From the NCBI GenBank assembly GCA_947377705.1, contig CANCGU010000014.1, positions 1 to 21,689 on the forward strand: a stretch of 21,689 nt of DNA, written 5' to 3'. Source of the stretch: Comamonadaceae bacterium (GTDB lineage: Bacteria; Pseudomonadota; Gammaproteobacteria; Burkholderiales; Burkholderiaceae). Every line of letters begins with the position of its first letter. Within the stretch, counting starts at the first letter, position 1. The notes under the pieces were generated by a model, which saw only the letters and a program-made list of their open reading frames with translations, was not told where the DNA came from and did not search any database. Shown here in pieces: positions 8,864 to 15,630 of this stretch. The position numbers and the translations under genes were made by a program.

Positions 8864-9901
8864 ATGGTTAGCCCTAGCCCCACCTCAGACCAAACGCCCG
8901 CACTCGGCCGCTCCGAGACGCCCATTGCTTTTATTCAAGCGATTGCGGCAGCTTATGCGCAGCGTGGCCTGCGTGTAGACGCGGCGCTGAAGAAGGCACA
9001 AATCGAGCCAAAACTTCTCAAGAAAAACAATGCCCGCGTGACCGCCATGCAGATGGAGTTGATGTCGGGCATCGCCATGCAAGAGTTAGATGACGAAGGC
9101 TTGGGCTGGTTCAGCCGCCGCCTGCCTTGGGGCAGCTATGGCATGTTGGTGCGGGCCTCACTCACCTCGCCCACGTTAGGCCTGGCGCTGGGACGCTGGT
9201 GCAGACACCATGGACTGCTCACCGACGACATTCACCTCTCCTTGACCGAGCGCCAAGGCGTGGCCACCTTGCAGCTGGAGGAAGCACGCGACCGGGGCGT
9301 GTTCCGTGAGTTTTGTGTGGTGTCGGTGCTGCGCAATGCCTTGGGCGTGGCGTGTTGGCTGACCGATTCACGCATTCCGCTTATCGCCACGCACCTGCGC
9401 TTTGCCCCACCTGCACATGCCGACAGCTACCGTGTGTTGTTTGATGGGCCCACACATTTCAATGCCGACATGAACGGCTTGCAGTTTGATGCGGGCTACC
9501 TCACCCTGCCCGTCCGTCGCGACGAAGCCGCACTACAGCAGATGCTGCAACGCGCCCTGCTGCTGACGGTACGTCCCTACCGGCGTGACCGTTTGTTGGT
9601 GGAGAAGGTCCGCCAAACCTTGGCCCAACACCCCGAGCACAGCCGCAATGCTGACGACTTAGCTGCGTGGCTCAATATGTCGGCTCGCACGCTGCACCGA
9701 CAGCTCAAAGAAGAAGGCGCGAGTCTGCAGCAGCTCAAGGACAGCGTGCGCGAGCAACGCGCGCGCACGCTGCTGTTGCGCACCGGCAAAGCGCTGAAGC
9801 AAATCGCCACCGAGGTGGGGTTCTCAAATGAAAAGAGCTTCATTCGCGCGTTCAAAGCATGGACGGGACAAGCCCCAGAAACGTTCCGGCAAAGCGCGTG
9901 A
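8864..9901 (+). CDS. AraC-family transcriptional regulator, probable regulator of liuBCDE
   Basis: The product has 345 residues from the ATG at 8864. The N-terminal two thirds match the AraC-type 'arabinose-binding-like' ligand domain (PIAFIQAIAAAYAQRGL... through about 200). The C-terminal 100 residues form the double helix-turn-helix: ADDLAAWLNMSARTLHRQLK, then KQIATEVGFSNEKSFIRAFK. An ATG four codons upstream (8852) is in frame, but GAGG six bases before 8864 supports the later start. It is the only plus-strand gene and diverges from liuB. Regulators placed this way usually control the neighbouring operon in response to an intermediate, here perhaps a leucine-derived acyl-CoA or acid. The ligand cannot be read from sequence. 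It ends 21 bases before the convergent HAD gene, and I see no clear terminator between them. Confidence 0.88.
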   Translation: MVSPSPTSDQTPALGRSETPIAFIQAIAAAYAQRGLRVDAALKKAQIEPKLLKKNNARVTAMQMELMSGIAMQELDDEGLGWFSRRLPWGSYGMLVRASLTSPTLGLALGRWCRHHGLLTDDIHLSLTERQGVATLQLEEARDRGVFREFCVVSVLRNALGVACWLTDSRIPLIATHLRFAPPAHADSYRVLFDGPTHFNADMNGLQFDAGYLTLPVRRDEAALQQMLQRALLLTVRPYRRDRLLVEKVRQTLAQHPEHSRNADDLAAWLNMSARTLHRQLKEEGASLQQLKDSVREQRARTLLLRTGKALKQIATEVGFSNEKSFIRAFKAWTGQAPETFRQSA

Positions 9902-9922
9902 ACGGCCTTGTTGCGTTTGTCT

Positions 9923-10567
9923 TTAAATACGCAAGTCGTTCATGTGTGCAAACAGATGTTTGGCACCGGCCTGTGTCAGCACTTCGGTCGGCGCGCGAGG
10001 CGGCGCATAAGCCCACACCGTAGCGCCCGCAGCCACCCCCGCGGCGATGCCCACGGGCGTGTCTTCCACCACCAAGCAACGCACGGGGGCCACTTGCAGA
10101 TGCGCGGCAGCGGCTAGATACACATCTGGAAAAGGTTTGCTTCGCGGCATTTCATGGCCACTAAAGATGCGGCCTTCAAAGAATTGAACGAGACCAACGC
10201 GCTGCAACATCATTTCTACTTTGTAGCGATCTGCGCCTGAGGCCACAGCAATGCGGCCTTCGCAGCGTTCGTACACATGACGCACCGCGTCGTGAATGCC
10301 GTCAATTGCCTTGATTTCGTTTTCTAGGCGGATGTTGCGGCGGCGATAGAACTCATCCATGAACGCGTCGGTCAGAGGCCTGCCTGTGTGCGATTCGATC
10401 AAGTCCGCTCGGCTACGCACAGTGTGGCCCACGAAATGCGCCATGCATTCGGCCAAGCTCAGGCGCCAACCGTTTTCATCCAGCATGTCGCGCAATGCGC
10501 CGCAAGTGATGGTTTCGCTGTCGACGAGCACGCCATCGCAATCAAATAAAACTGCTTCAAATGTCAT
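9923..10567 (-). CDS. HAD-superfamily phosphatase, beta-phosphoglucomutase-like
   Basis: The 214-residue protein begins MTFEAVLFDCDGVLVDSE, the HAD motif I with nucleophile D9 and acid/base D11. Motif II is the serine of AVASG (S110). The motif III lysine lies in RSKPFPDVY (K144), and motif IV is VVEDTPVG (E168, D169). Residues 20-90 are the helical cap of the subfamily that includes E. coli YieH and beta-phosphoglucomutases. It probably dephosphorylates a small sugar phosphate or similar metabolite; the substrate cannot be told. It follows the ychJ-like gene by 30 bases and is the last gene of the long minus-strand run, facing the AraC gene tail to tail. Confidence 0.85.
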   Translation of the reverse strand: MTFEAVLFDCDGVLVDSETITCGALRDMLDENGWRLSLAECMAHFVGHTVRSRADLIESHTGRPLTDAFMDEFYRRRNIRLENEIKAIDGIHDAVRHVYERCEGRIAVASGADRYKVEMMLQRVGLVQFFEGRIFSGHEMPRSKPFPDVYLAAAAHLQVAPVRCLVVEDTPVGIAAGVAAGATVWAYAPPRAPTEVLTQAGAKHLFAHMNDLRI

Positions 10568-10597
10568 CCGCCGATTATCGGGTTGAGACGCAAAGGC

Positions 10598-11002
10598 TTA
10601 GCGCTGATCGCCATCCACATAAAACCAGCGGTCGTTTTCACATACAAAACGGCTGCGCTCGTGCAATCGCACGGCTCGGCCGTCCAAGCGATAGCGGGCA
10701 ACAAACTCCACCTCGGCTGTGTCAACGCCAATAACTTTGTGCTCGCGCACTTCCAGCCCTAGCCACTTAGCCCCTGCATCAAAGTCCAGCGAAGTTGGGC
10801 GAGTACTGCTGTGCCATGTGGCCAGCAAATAGTCAGCCCGCTCCAACACAAACGCGCTGTAGCGCGATCGCATGAGGTGCTCGGCATCAGGCGCGGGGGC
10901 ATCGCTAAAGTGGTCGACAAAACGGCCACAGCAATCGGCATAGGCCACGGCGCGATTCTTGGCATCGACACGCCCGCAGGGGCAGCTCGTAGTCACGGTC
11001 AT
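10598..11002 (-). CDS. ychJ: YchJ-family (UPF0225) protein
   Basis: From the ATG at 11002 the protein has 134 residues, the usual family length. The N-terminus has SCPCGR and YADCCGRF (C7, C9, C24, C25), a SEC-C-like cysteine motif that probably binds zinc. HLMRSRYSAFVLERADYLLATWH (about 42-64) is the conserved YchJ core, and the C-terminus has an NTF2-like pattern ending RFVCENDRWFYVDGD. The function is not known. The frame is open further upstream, but only across the end of the cupredoxin gene, so the later ATG, seven bases after that gene's stop, is chosen. Confidence 0.87.
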   Translation of the reverse strand: MTVTTSCPCGRVDAKNRAVAYADCCGRFVDHFSDAPAPDAEHLMRSRYSAFVLERADYLLATWHSSTRPTSLDFDAGAKWLGLEVREHKVIGVDTAEVEFVARYRLDGRAVRLHERSRFVCENDRWFYVDGDQR

Positions 11003-11009
11003 GGGCGCA

Positions 11010-11903
11010 TCAAGGCAAGACAGAAATGGTGCCGCGCATGCCAGCGTCATAATGACCAGGCTCGAAACAGGCGATCTGCAACACACCCGCATCGGTGAAC
11101 GTCCAAATCAGTTCACCCGATTCGCCCGCGCCCAAGCTCAGCGCATTGCTGGCATGGTGGTGATGGCCTGCGTTTGGCTTTTTCATCTCTTCGACGTGGG
11201 CTTGTAACTCGGCTTCGGTGCCAATGATGAATTCATGGCGTACCTTGCCTGTGTTCACCAACTGAATGCGCACCGTCTCACCAGAGGTCGCCTGCCAATT
11301 GGCGGGCGTGAAACGCATGTCGTCACCCATGGTGACGGTGACAGTACGTGTAGCCACAGCCACACCAGCATCACTGGCGTGTGCATGCGCATCTGCTGTT
11401 GACACTTGCGCGGTAGTTTCCCCGTGCGAATGTCCATGGCCATCCGCAGCTTGCCCCGCCAACTGGGACCAAGCCAAAGCCGAACAAGCCGAACAAGCCG
11501 ACACCACCGCGATGGAAAACAAGGCGTAGGAGATGAGGCGGTTGACTGACATGCGTGTGCGCCAATCCATGTAATACATGGCCAGCAAACTCAAACCAAA
11601 GCCCAAGGGCACGACCCACACGCTACGGTCTGGCGAGTCAGGGAAGTGTTGCAAACCGCCCGTGAAAAAGCCCAAGCCGATCGACGACACAATGCCTACG
11701 CCCAGTACATCGGCCCAGCTTTGACGCTCGGCATCTTGCACGCGCATCTCTAGCCACGAGCCGAGCAAATAGAAACAGACGCCAAACGCAGCGGTGATGA
11801 CCGAACGGCTCTCACTGAACATGCCGTGGTTGACGGCACCCGCAATAAAACTGATGCCGCCGTACTTGAGCAACGTGGCGGTGTGGGTGGTGGCGAAGGA
11901 CAT
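11010..11903 (-). CDS. Multi-pass membrane protein with C-terminal CopI-like cupredoxin domain
   Basis: From the ATG at 11903 the protein has 297 residues. Four or five hydrophobic segments (about 11-27, 34-52, 66-84, 94-112, 123-146) are followed by a histidine-rich linker (HGHSHGE, DAHAHAS at 155-177). A cupredoxin domain of about 185-297 closes the protein. The type I copper ligands can be read as H223 in KVRHEFIIG and C279, H284 and M289 in ACFEPGHYDAGM, a C-x4-H-x4-M spacing as in rusticyanin or auracyanin. A second histidine cluster, GHHHH, lies at 246-250. The cupredoxin part resembles periplasmic copper-resistance cuproproteins of the CopI type. The membrane part I cannot name. The ATG overlaps the acyl-CoA dehydrogenase stop by one base (TAATG). 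The role is probably copper handling or electron transfer at the outer face of the inner membrane. Confidence 0.85.
   Translation of the reverse strand: MSFATTHTATLLKYGGISFIAGAVNHGMFSESRSVITAAFGVCFYLLGSWLEMRVQDAERQSWADVLGVGIVSSIGLGFFTGGLQHFPDSPDRSVWVVPLGFGLSLLAMYYMDWRTRMSVNRLISYALFSIAVVSACSACSALAWSQLAGQAADGHGHSHGETTAQVSTADAHAHASDAGVAVATRTVTVTMGDDMRFTPANWQATSGETVRIQLVNTGKVRHEFIIGTEAELQAHVEEMKKPNAGHHHHASNALSLGAGESGELIWTFTDAGVLQIACFEPGHYDAGMRGTISVLP
11479..11501. repeat. Tandem 9-base repeat inside the cupredoxin gene
   Basis: The plus strand reads GCCGAACAA twice and then GCCGA. On the coding strand this gives SAC SAC SA at residues 135-142, in the last predicted membrane segment. It creates a C-x2-C pair (C137, C140) just before the periplasmic linker. 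The repeat keeps the reading frame. Confidence 0.75.
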
Positions 11904-13033
11904 TAGGCCAATGCCCTTTGGATGATGATTTTTTGTACGTCGCTTGTGCCTTCGTAGATTTGACACACGCGCACGTCGCGGTAAATGCGCTCGACGGGGA
12001 AGTCGCTCACCACGCCGTAGCCGCCCAAGGTTTGAATGGCGACGCTGCAGACTTGCTCTGCTGTTTCGCTGGCAAAGAGTTTGGCCATGGCAGCTTCTTT
12101 CAAGCAAGGCAAACCGGCATCGCGCAAAGCGGCGGCGTGGTACATCAACTGACGTGCAGCTTCGAGTTGCGTGGCGCAATCGGCCAAGCGGAAACCCACG
12201 GCTTGGTGGTTGAAGATGGCGGTACCAAAGCTCACGCGGTCTTTGCTGTAGTGCAGCGCCGCTTCAAACGCGCTGCGGGCCATGCCAATGCTTTGCGCGG
12301 CAATGCCGATGCGCCCGCCTTCTAAAGCAGACAAGGCGATCTTGTAGCCCTCGCCTTCCGCACCGATCAAGTTCTCGGCAGGGATGCGACAGTTGTCAAA
12401 ATTGATTTGTGCGGTGTCGCTGCTGTGCTGGCCGAGCTTGTCTTCAAGGCGTGCCACTTGGTAGCCAGGTGCGCTGGTGGGCACGATGAAAGCGCTCATG
12501 CCTTTCTTGCCTGCGCCTTTATCAGTCACCGCGATGACGATGGCGGCATGGCCATTTTTGCCACTGGTGATGAATTGCTTTACGCCATTGATGACGTATT
12601 CGTCGCCTTCTTTGGTGGCTGTCGTGCGCAGCGCGGAGGCATCAGAACCCACATGTGGCTCAGTCAAGCAAAACGCGCCGAGCATATTGCCTTGCGCCAA
12701 TTCGGTCAGCCATTGTTTCTTTTGCGCGTCGTTGCCATAGCGCATGAGAATGGCATTCACGGGGCAGTTGGTCACACTGATGGCCGTGCTGGTACCGCCG
12801 TCACCTGCGGCAATTTCTTCTAAAACAAGGGCGAGCGTGGTGTAGTCCAAACCAGCGCCCCCCAAGTGTTCAGGCACGCAAATGCCATAGGCGCCGAGTG
12901 CGGCTAGACCTTTGTGCACCTCGTGCGGGAAGGTGTGCTCTTTGTCCCACTTGGCGGCGTTGGGCCAGAGTTCTTGTTGGGCAAAGTCGCGTACGGCATC
13001 GCGAATCATGGTTTGGTCTGGGGTGAGCAACAT
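11903..13033 (-). CDS. Acyl-CoA dehydrogenase, short/medium-chain type
   Basis: The 376-residue flavoprotein has the full acyl-CoA dehydrogenase fold: an N-terminal helical domain, CLTEPHVGSDASALRT for FAD/substrate binding, and a C-terminal helical domain. The catalytic base is the usual C-terminal glutamate in IYEGTSDVQ (E361). This separates it from the isovaleryl-CoA dehydrogenase in the same window. It oxidises an acyl-CoA to the 2-enoyl-CoA and passes electrons to ETF, which is not encoded here. Butyryl-CoA or a short branched acyl-CoA are reasonable substrates given the thiolase and SDR just upstream, but that is inference. It starts 36 bases after the SDR gene and overlaps the cupredoxin gene by one base. 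Confidence 0.9.
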   Translation of the reverse strand: MLLTPDQTMIRDAVRDFAQQELWPNAAKWDKEHTFPHEVHKGLAALGAYGICVPEHLGGAGLDYTTLALVLEEIAAGDGGTSTAISVTNCPVNAILMRYGNDAQKKQWLTELAQGNMLGAFCLTEPHVGSDASALRTTATKEGDEYVINGVKQFITSGKNGHAAIVIAVTDKGAGKKGMSAFIVPTSAPGYQVARLEDKLGQHSSDTAQINFDNCRIPAENLIGAEGEGYKIALSALEGGRIGIAAQSIGMARSAFEAALHYSKDRVSFGTAIFNHQAVGFRLADCATQLEAARQLMYHAAALRDAGLPCLKEAAMAKLFASETAEQVCSVAIQTLGGYGVVSDFPVERIYRDVRVCQIYEGTSDVQKIIIQRALA

Positions 13034-13069
13034 GGCGTTATCCGTTCTGAAATGAATATGTGAAAGAGG

Positions 13070-13735
13070 TCACCAAGCAATGGGGCTGCCGTCGTAAGAC
13101 AAAAACTGCCCTGCTTGTTCGGGCGCGATCTGTGCCAACGTATGGCGCATGCGCGTAACAGCCTGCTCTGGCGTGAGCGTGGCATTGGCACTACCCATCT
13201 CGGTTTGCACCCAGCCTGGGTGCATCGCCACCATGCGTACCCGGGGGTACTCGGGCTGCGAGGTACGAACCACCATGTTGAGCGCGGCTTTGCTGATGCG
13301 GTACAGCGCCGCATCACTGCTGCGCGTGCCTTGCAAACTGCCCATCACACTGCTGATGCAGGCGAACACGCCATCGGCGGCTTCGACCATGGGTGCGACT
13401 TGCGGGATGGTCATCATCGCGCCCATGACGTTGGTGTGCATGACGCGGTCAAACGCGTCTTGTGTGGGCGGTGTGTTGGCAGCGTTGTGATCGATGACGC
13501 CGGCCACATACAAAGCAAGGTCGATTTTTTCGCCATCGAGCAGCCATTCCAATGAGGTCACGCTGATGGGGTTGGCGACATCCACACGCAAGCACTGAGC
13601 CCCGAGAGTTTGAAGGCGATCGCGCCCGACATCGTCACGGGCGGTGGCGATGACGCGCCAGCCGTCCGCCACGTATTGACGAACCAGCTCAAGCCCAATG
13701 CCGCGCGACGCGCCGATGATGAGTGCGGTAGGCAT
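13070..13735 (-). CDS. SDR-family oxidoreductase
   Basis: The 221-residue Rossmann-fold protein has the nucleotide motif GASRGIG (8-14). The catalytic serine lies in the ISSVMGS segment (128-129), and the YRISK motif supplies Y145 and K149. The usual NNAG stretch reads YVAG (77-80), so the structural asparagine is missing; the shape resembles C-factor-like SDRs. The substrate is unknown. Its place nine bases after the thiolase and 36 before an acyl-CoA dehydrogenase suggests a 3-hydroxyacyl or ketone/alcohol reaction, but it is not a typical 3-hydroxyacyl-CoA dehydrogenase or PhaB. Confidence 0.85.
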   Translation of the reverse strand: MPTALIIGASRGIGLELVRQYVADGWRVIATARDDVGRDRLQTLGAQCLRVDVANPISVTSLEWLLDGEKIDLALYVAGVIDHNAANTPPTQDAFDRVMHTNVMGAMMTIPQVAPMVEAADGVFACISSVMGSLQGTRSSDAALYRISKAALNMVVRTSQPEYPRVRMVAMHPGWVQTEMGSANATLTPEQAVTRMRHTLAQIAPEQAGQFLSYDGSPIAW

Positions 13736-13744
13736 GACGAAAAA

Positions 13745-14935
13745 TTAAACGAGTTCGAGTGCGACTGCGGTGCCTTCGCCGCCACCGATACACAAAGTGG
13801 CCAAGCCTTTTTTCAGGCCGCGTGCTTTGAGAGCGTGAATGAGCGTGACCATGATGCGCGCACCGGATGCACCGATGGGGTGCCCCAAAGCACATGCACC
13901 ACCGTTGACGTTGACGATGTCGTGCGACACATTGAGCTCTTTCATCAAGGCCATGGGGACAACGGCGAAAGCCTCGTTGACTTCCCACAGGTCCACGTCT
14001 TCCACTTTCCAACCTGCCTTGGCCAGGGCTTTTTGCGTGGCGCCTACGGGCGCGGTCGCAAACCACTCTGGCTCTTGCGCGTGCGTGGCGTGGCTGACGA
14101 TGCGTGCCAAGGGCTTGCAGCCCAATTGCTTGGCCGTACTCTCGCGCATCAATACCATGGCTGCGCCGCCGTCGTTGATAGACGAGCTAGAGGCCGCCGT
14201 GATGGTGCCGTCTTTTTTGAATGCGGGCTTGAGCGAAGTGATTTTGTCGAGCTTGATTTTTCCTGGGCCTTCGTCAATCGACACCACGGTGTCGCCCGCG
14301 CGGGTCTTGACGGTGACGGGGGTGATTTCTGTGGCGAAGGCACCGCTCTCGGTGGCAGCTTTGGCGCGTTGCACACTGGCGGTGGCGAAGGCGTCTTGCT
14401 CGGCACGGGTGAAGCTGTATTTGGCGGCGCAGTCTTCACCAAAGGTGCCCATGCTGCGGCCTGGCTCGTAAGCGTCTTCCAATCCGTCGAGCATCATGTG
14501 GTCAAAGATGCGGTCGTGGCCAATGCGATAGCCGCCACGTCCTTTGAGCATGAGGTAGGGCGCGTTGGTCATGCTCTCCATGCCGCCGGCCACCAAGACA
14601 TCGTGCGTGCCGGCAATCAACATGTCGTGCGCGAACATCGCTGCACGCATGCCAGAGCCGCACATTTTGGACAAGGTGACAGCGCCAGCGCTCTTGGGCA
14701 AACCGCCTTTGAATGCAGCTTGACGCGCAGGGGCTTGGCCTTGGCCCGCCATCAAGCAGTTGCCAAACAAAACTTCGGTCACCAACTCTGGCGCGATGCC
14801 CGCACGCTCGACGGCGGCTTTGATGGCGACACCGCCCAAGTCGTGCGCGGCAAGGCTAGAGAAGTCGCCTTGAAAGCTGCCCATGGGCGTACGTGCGGCA
14901 CTGACGATGACGATGGGGTCTGCATGTGGGGTCAT
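13745..14935 (-). CDS. atoB: Acetyl-CoA C-acetyltransferase (thiolase)
   Basis: The 396-residue enzyme has all thiolase signatures. C92 in SKMCGSGMRA is the acylated cysteine. H352 in CALGHPIGASG and C382 in CIGGGEGTA activate the substrate. The length and the 'MCGSGM' and 'YEVNEAFA'-type (LWEVNEAFAVV) motifs fit the biosynthetic/degradative acetoacetyl-CoA class rather than long-chain 3-ketoacyl-CoA thiolases. It interconverts acetoacetyl-CoA and two acetyl-CoA. After HMG-CoA lyase, acetoacetate would need activation to acetoacetyl-CoA before this step. AGGAG lies eight bases upstream of the ATG. The gap to the carbonic anhydrase gene before it is 37 bases. Confidence 0.92.
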   Translation of the reverse strand: MTPHADPIVIVSAARTPMGSFQGDFSSLAAHDLGGVAIKAAVERAGIAPELVTEVLFGNCLMAGQGQAPARQAAFKGGLPKSAGAVTLSKMCGSGMRAAMFAHDMLIAGTHDVLVAGGMESMTNAPYLMLKGRGGYRIGHDRIFDHMMLDGLEDAYEPGRSMGTFGEDCAAKYSFTRAEQDAFATASVQRAKAATESGAFATEITPVTVKTRAGDTVVSIDEGPGKIKLDKITSLKPAFKKDGTITAASSSSINDGGAAMVLMRESTAKQLGCKPLARIVSHATHAQEPEWFATAPVGATQKALAKAGWKVEDVDLWEVNEAFAVVPMALMKELNVSHDIVNVNGGACALGHPIGASGARIMVTLIHALKARGLKKGLATLCIGGGEGTAVALELV

Positions 14936-14972
14936 GTGGGGTCTCCTGCTGAAGGTTTAAAAATGAAAGCGG

Positions 14973-15626
14973 TTACATCCCGCGTGGATATTTCTTGAAG
15001 GCGCGGCGAAAGACATCGACGACTTCACCTGGACGGCTCATCGTCACATCCAAGTCATGAGCCAAGCCGTCGGAGACGCGGTAAATCCATCCATGAATGG
15101 ATACTTTCTGCCCGCGACTCCAAGCGTCTTGCATGACGTTGGACAAGGCAACGTTGCCGACTTGCTCAATGACGTTCATCTCACACATCACGTCTTCGAG
15201 TTGCTCTTGCGGCAAGTGGTTCAAGCGTTGACGGTGGCGCAAGCGCACGTCTTGCACATGCCGTAGCCAGTTATCCGCCAAGCCAATGCGCGCACCGCGT
15301 GTGGCAGCCAAAACGCCACCACAGCCGTAGTGCCCCACCACCATGATGTGCTCGACCTTGAGGCAATCGACCGCGTATTGAATCACAGACAGCGCGTTCA
15401 GGTCTGAGTGCACCACCACGTTAGCAATGTTGCGGTGCACGAACACCTCGCCAGGATCTAGGCCTGTGATTTGATTTGCTGGCACGCGGCTGTCGGAGCA
15501 ACCGATCCACAAATACTTAGGCAGCTGTTGCTGTGACAAGCGCGAGAAAAACCCTGGCTGCTCGCGCTCCATGCGCTCGGCCCATTCACGGTTGTTGTCA
15601 AAAAGGTGTTGAAGTGACGTGGACAT
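14973..15626 (-). CDS. can: Beta-class carbonic anhydrase
   Basis: From the ATG at 15626 the enzyme has 217 residues. The zinc ligands are C43, H99 and C102 (IGCSDSRVP and VGHYGCGG), and the D45-R47 dyad is present. W40, R65 and Y182 line up with W39, R64 and Y181, the noncatalytic bicarbonate pocket of the Haemophilus influenzae and E. coli type II enzymes, so regulation by bicarbonate is likely. It makes bicarbonate from CO2 in the cytoplasm. The frame is open upstream, but that part lies in the preceding gene; the chosen ATG is four bases after the sulfatase-fold gene's stop, which suggests coupling. Its position in a leucine-degradation run points to bicarbonate supply for methylcrotonyl-CoA carboxylase. 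Confidence 0.93.
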   Translation of the reverse strand: MSTSLQHLFDNNREWAERMEREQPGFFSRLSQQQLPKYLWIGCSDSRVPANQITGLDPGEVFVHRNIANVVVHSDLNALSVIQYAVDCLKVEHIMVVGHYGCGGVLAATRGARIGLADNWLRHVQDVRLRHRQRLNHLPQEQLEDVMCEMNVIEQVGNVALSNVMQDAWSRGQKVSIHGWIYRVSDGLAHDLDVTMSRPGEVVDVFRRAFKKYPRGM

Positions 15627-15630
15627 ATTT

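Noticed and set aside
9902..9922. Possible bidirectional terminator between the convergent AraC-type and HAD genes
   Set aside because: The gap is only 21 bases and I could not find a stable hairpin followed by a T-run on either strand.
11904..12179. 92-codon N-terminal extension of the cupredoxin frame
   Set aside because: The added residues are Arg/His-rich, overlap the acyl-CoA dehydrogenase coding region, and do not fit a membrane protein start; the TAATG start at 11903 does.
13610..14998. Plus-strand open frame of 462 codons opposite the thiolase and SDR genes
   Set aside because: It lies wholly antisense to two well-recognised genes with intact motifs. Its translation is rich in His, Gly, Cys and Arg without any recognisable domain, as expected for a shadow frame in G+C-rich DNA.
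15085..15104. Short palindrome TCCATCCATGAATGGATA-like inside the carbonic anhydrase gene
   Set aside because: It lies in the middle of conserved coding sequence (IHGWIYRV), so codon constraint explains it; no regulatory context.
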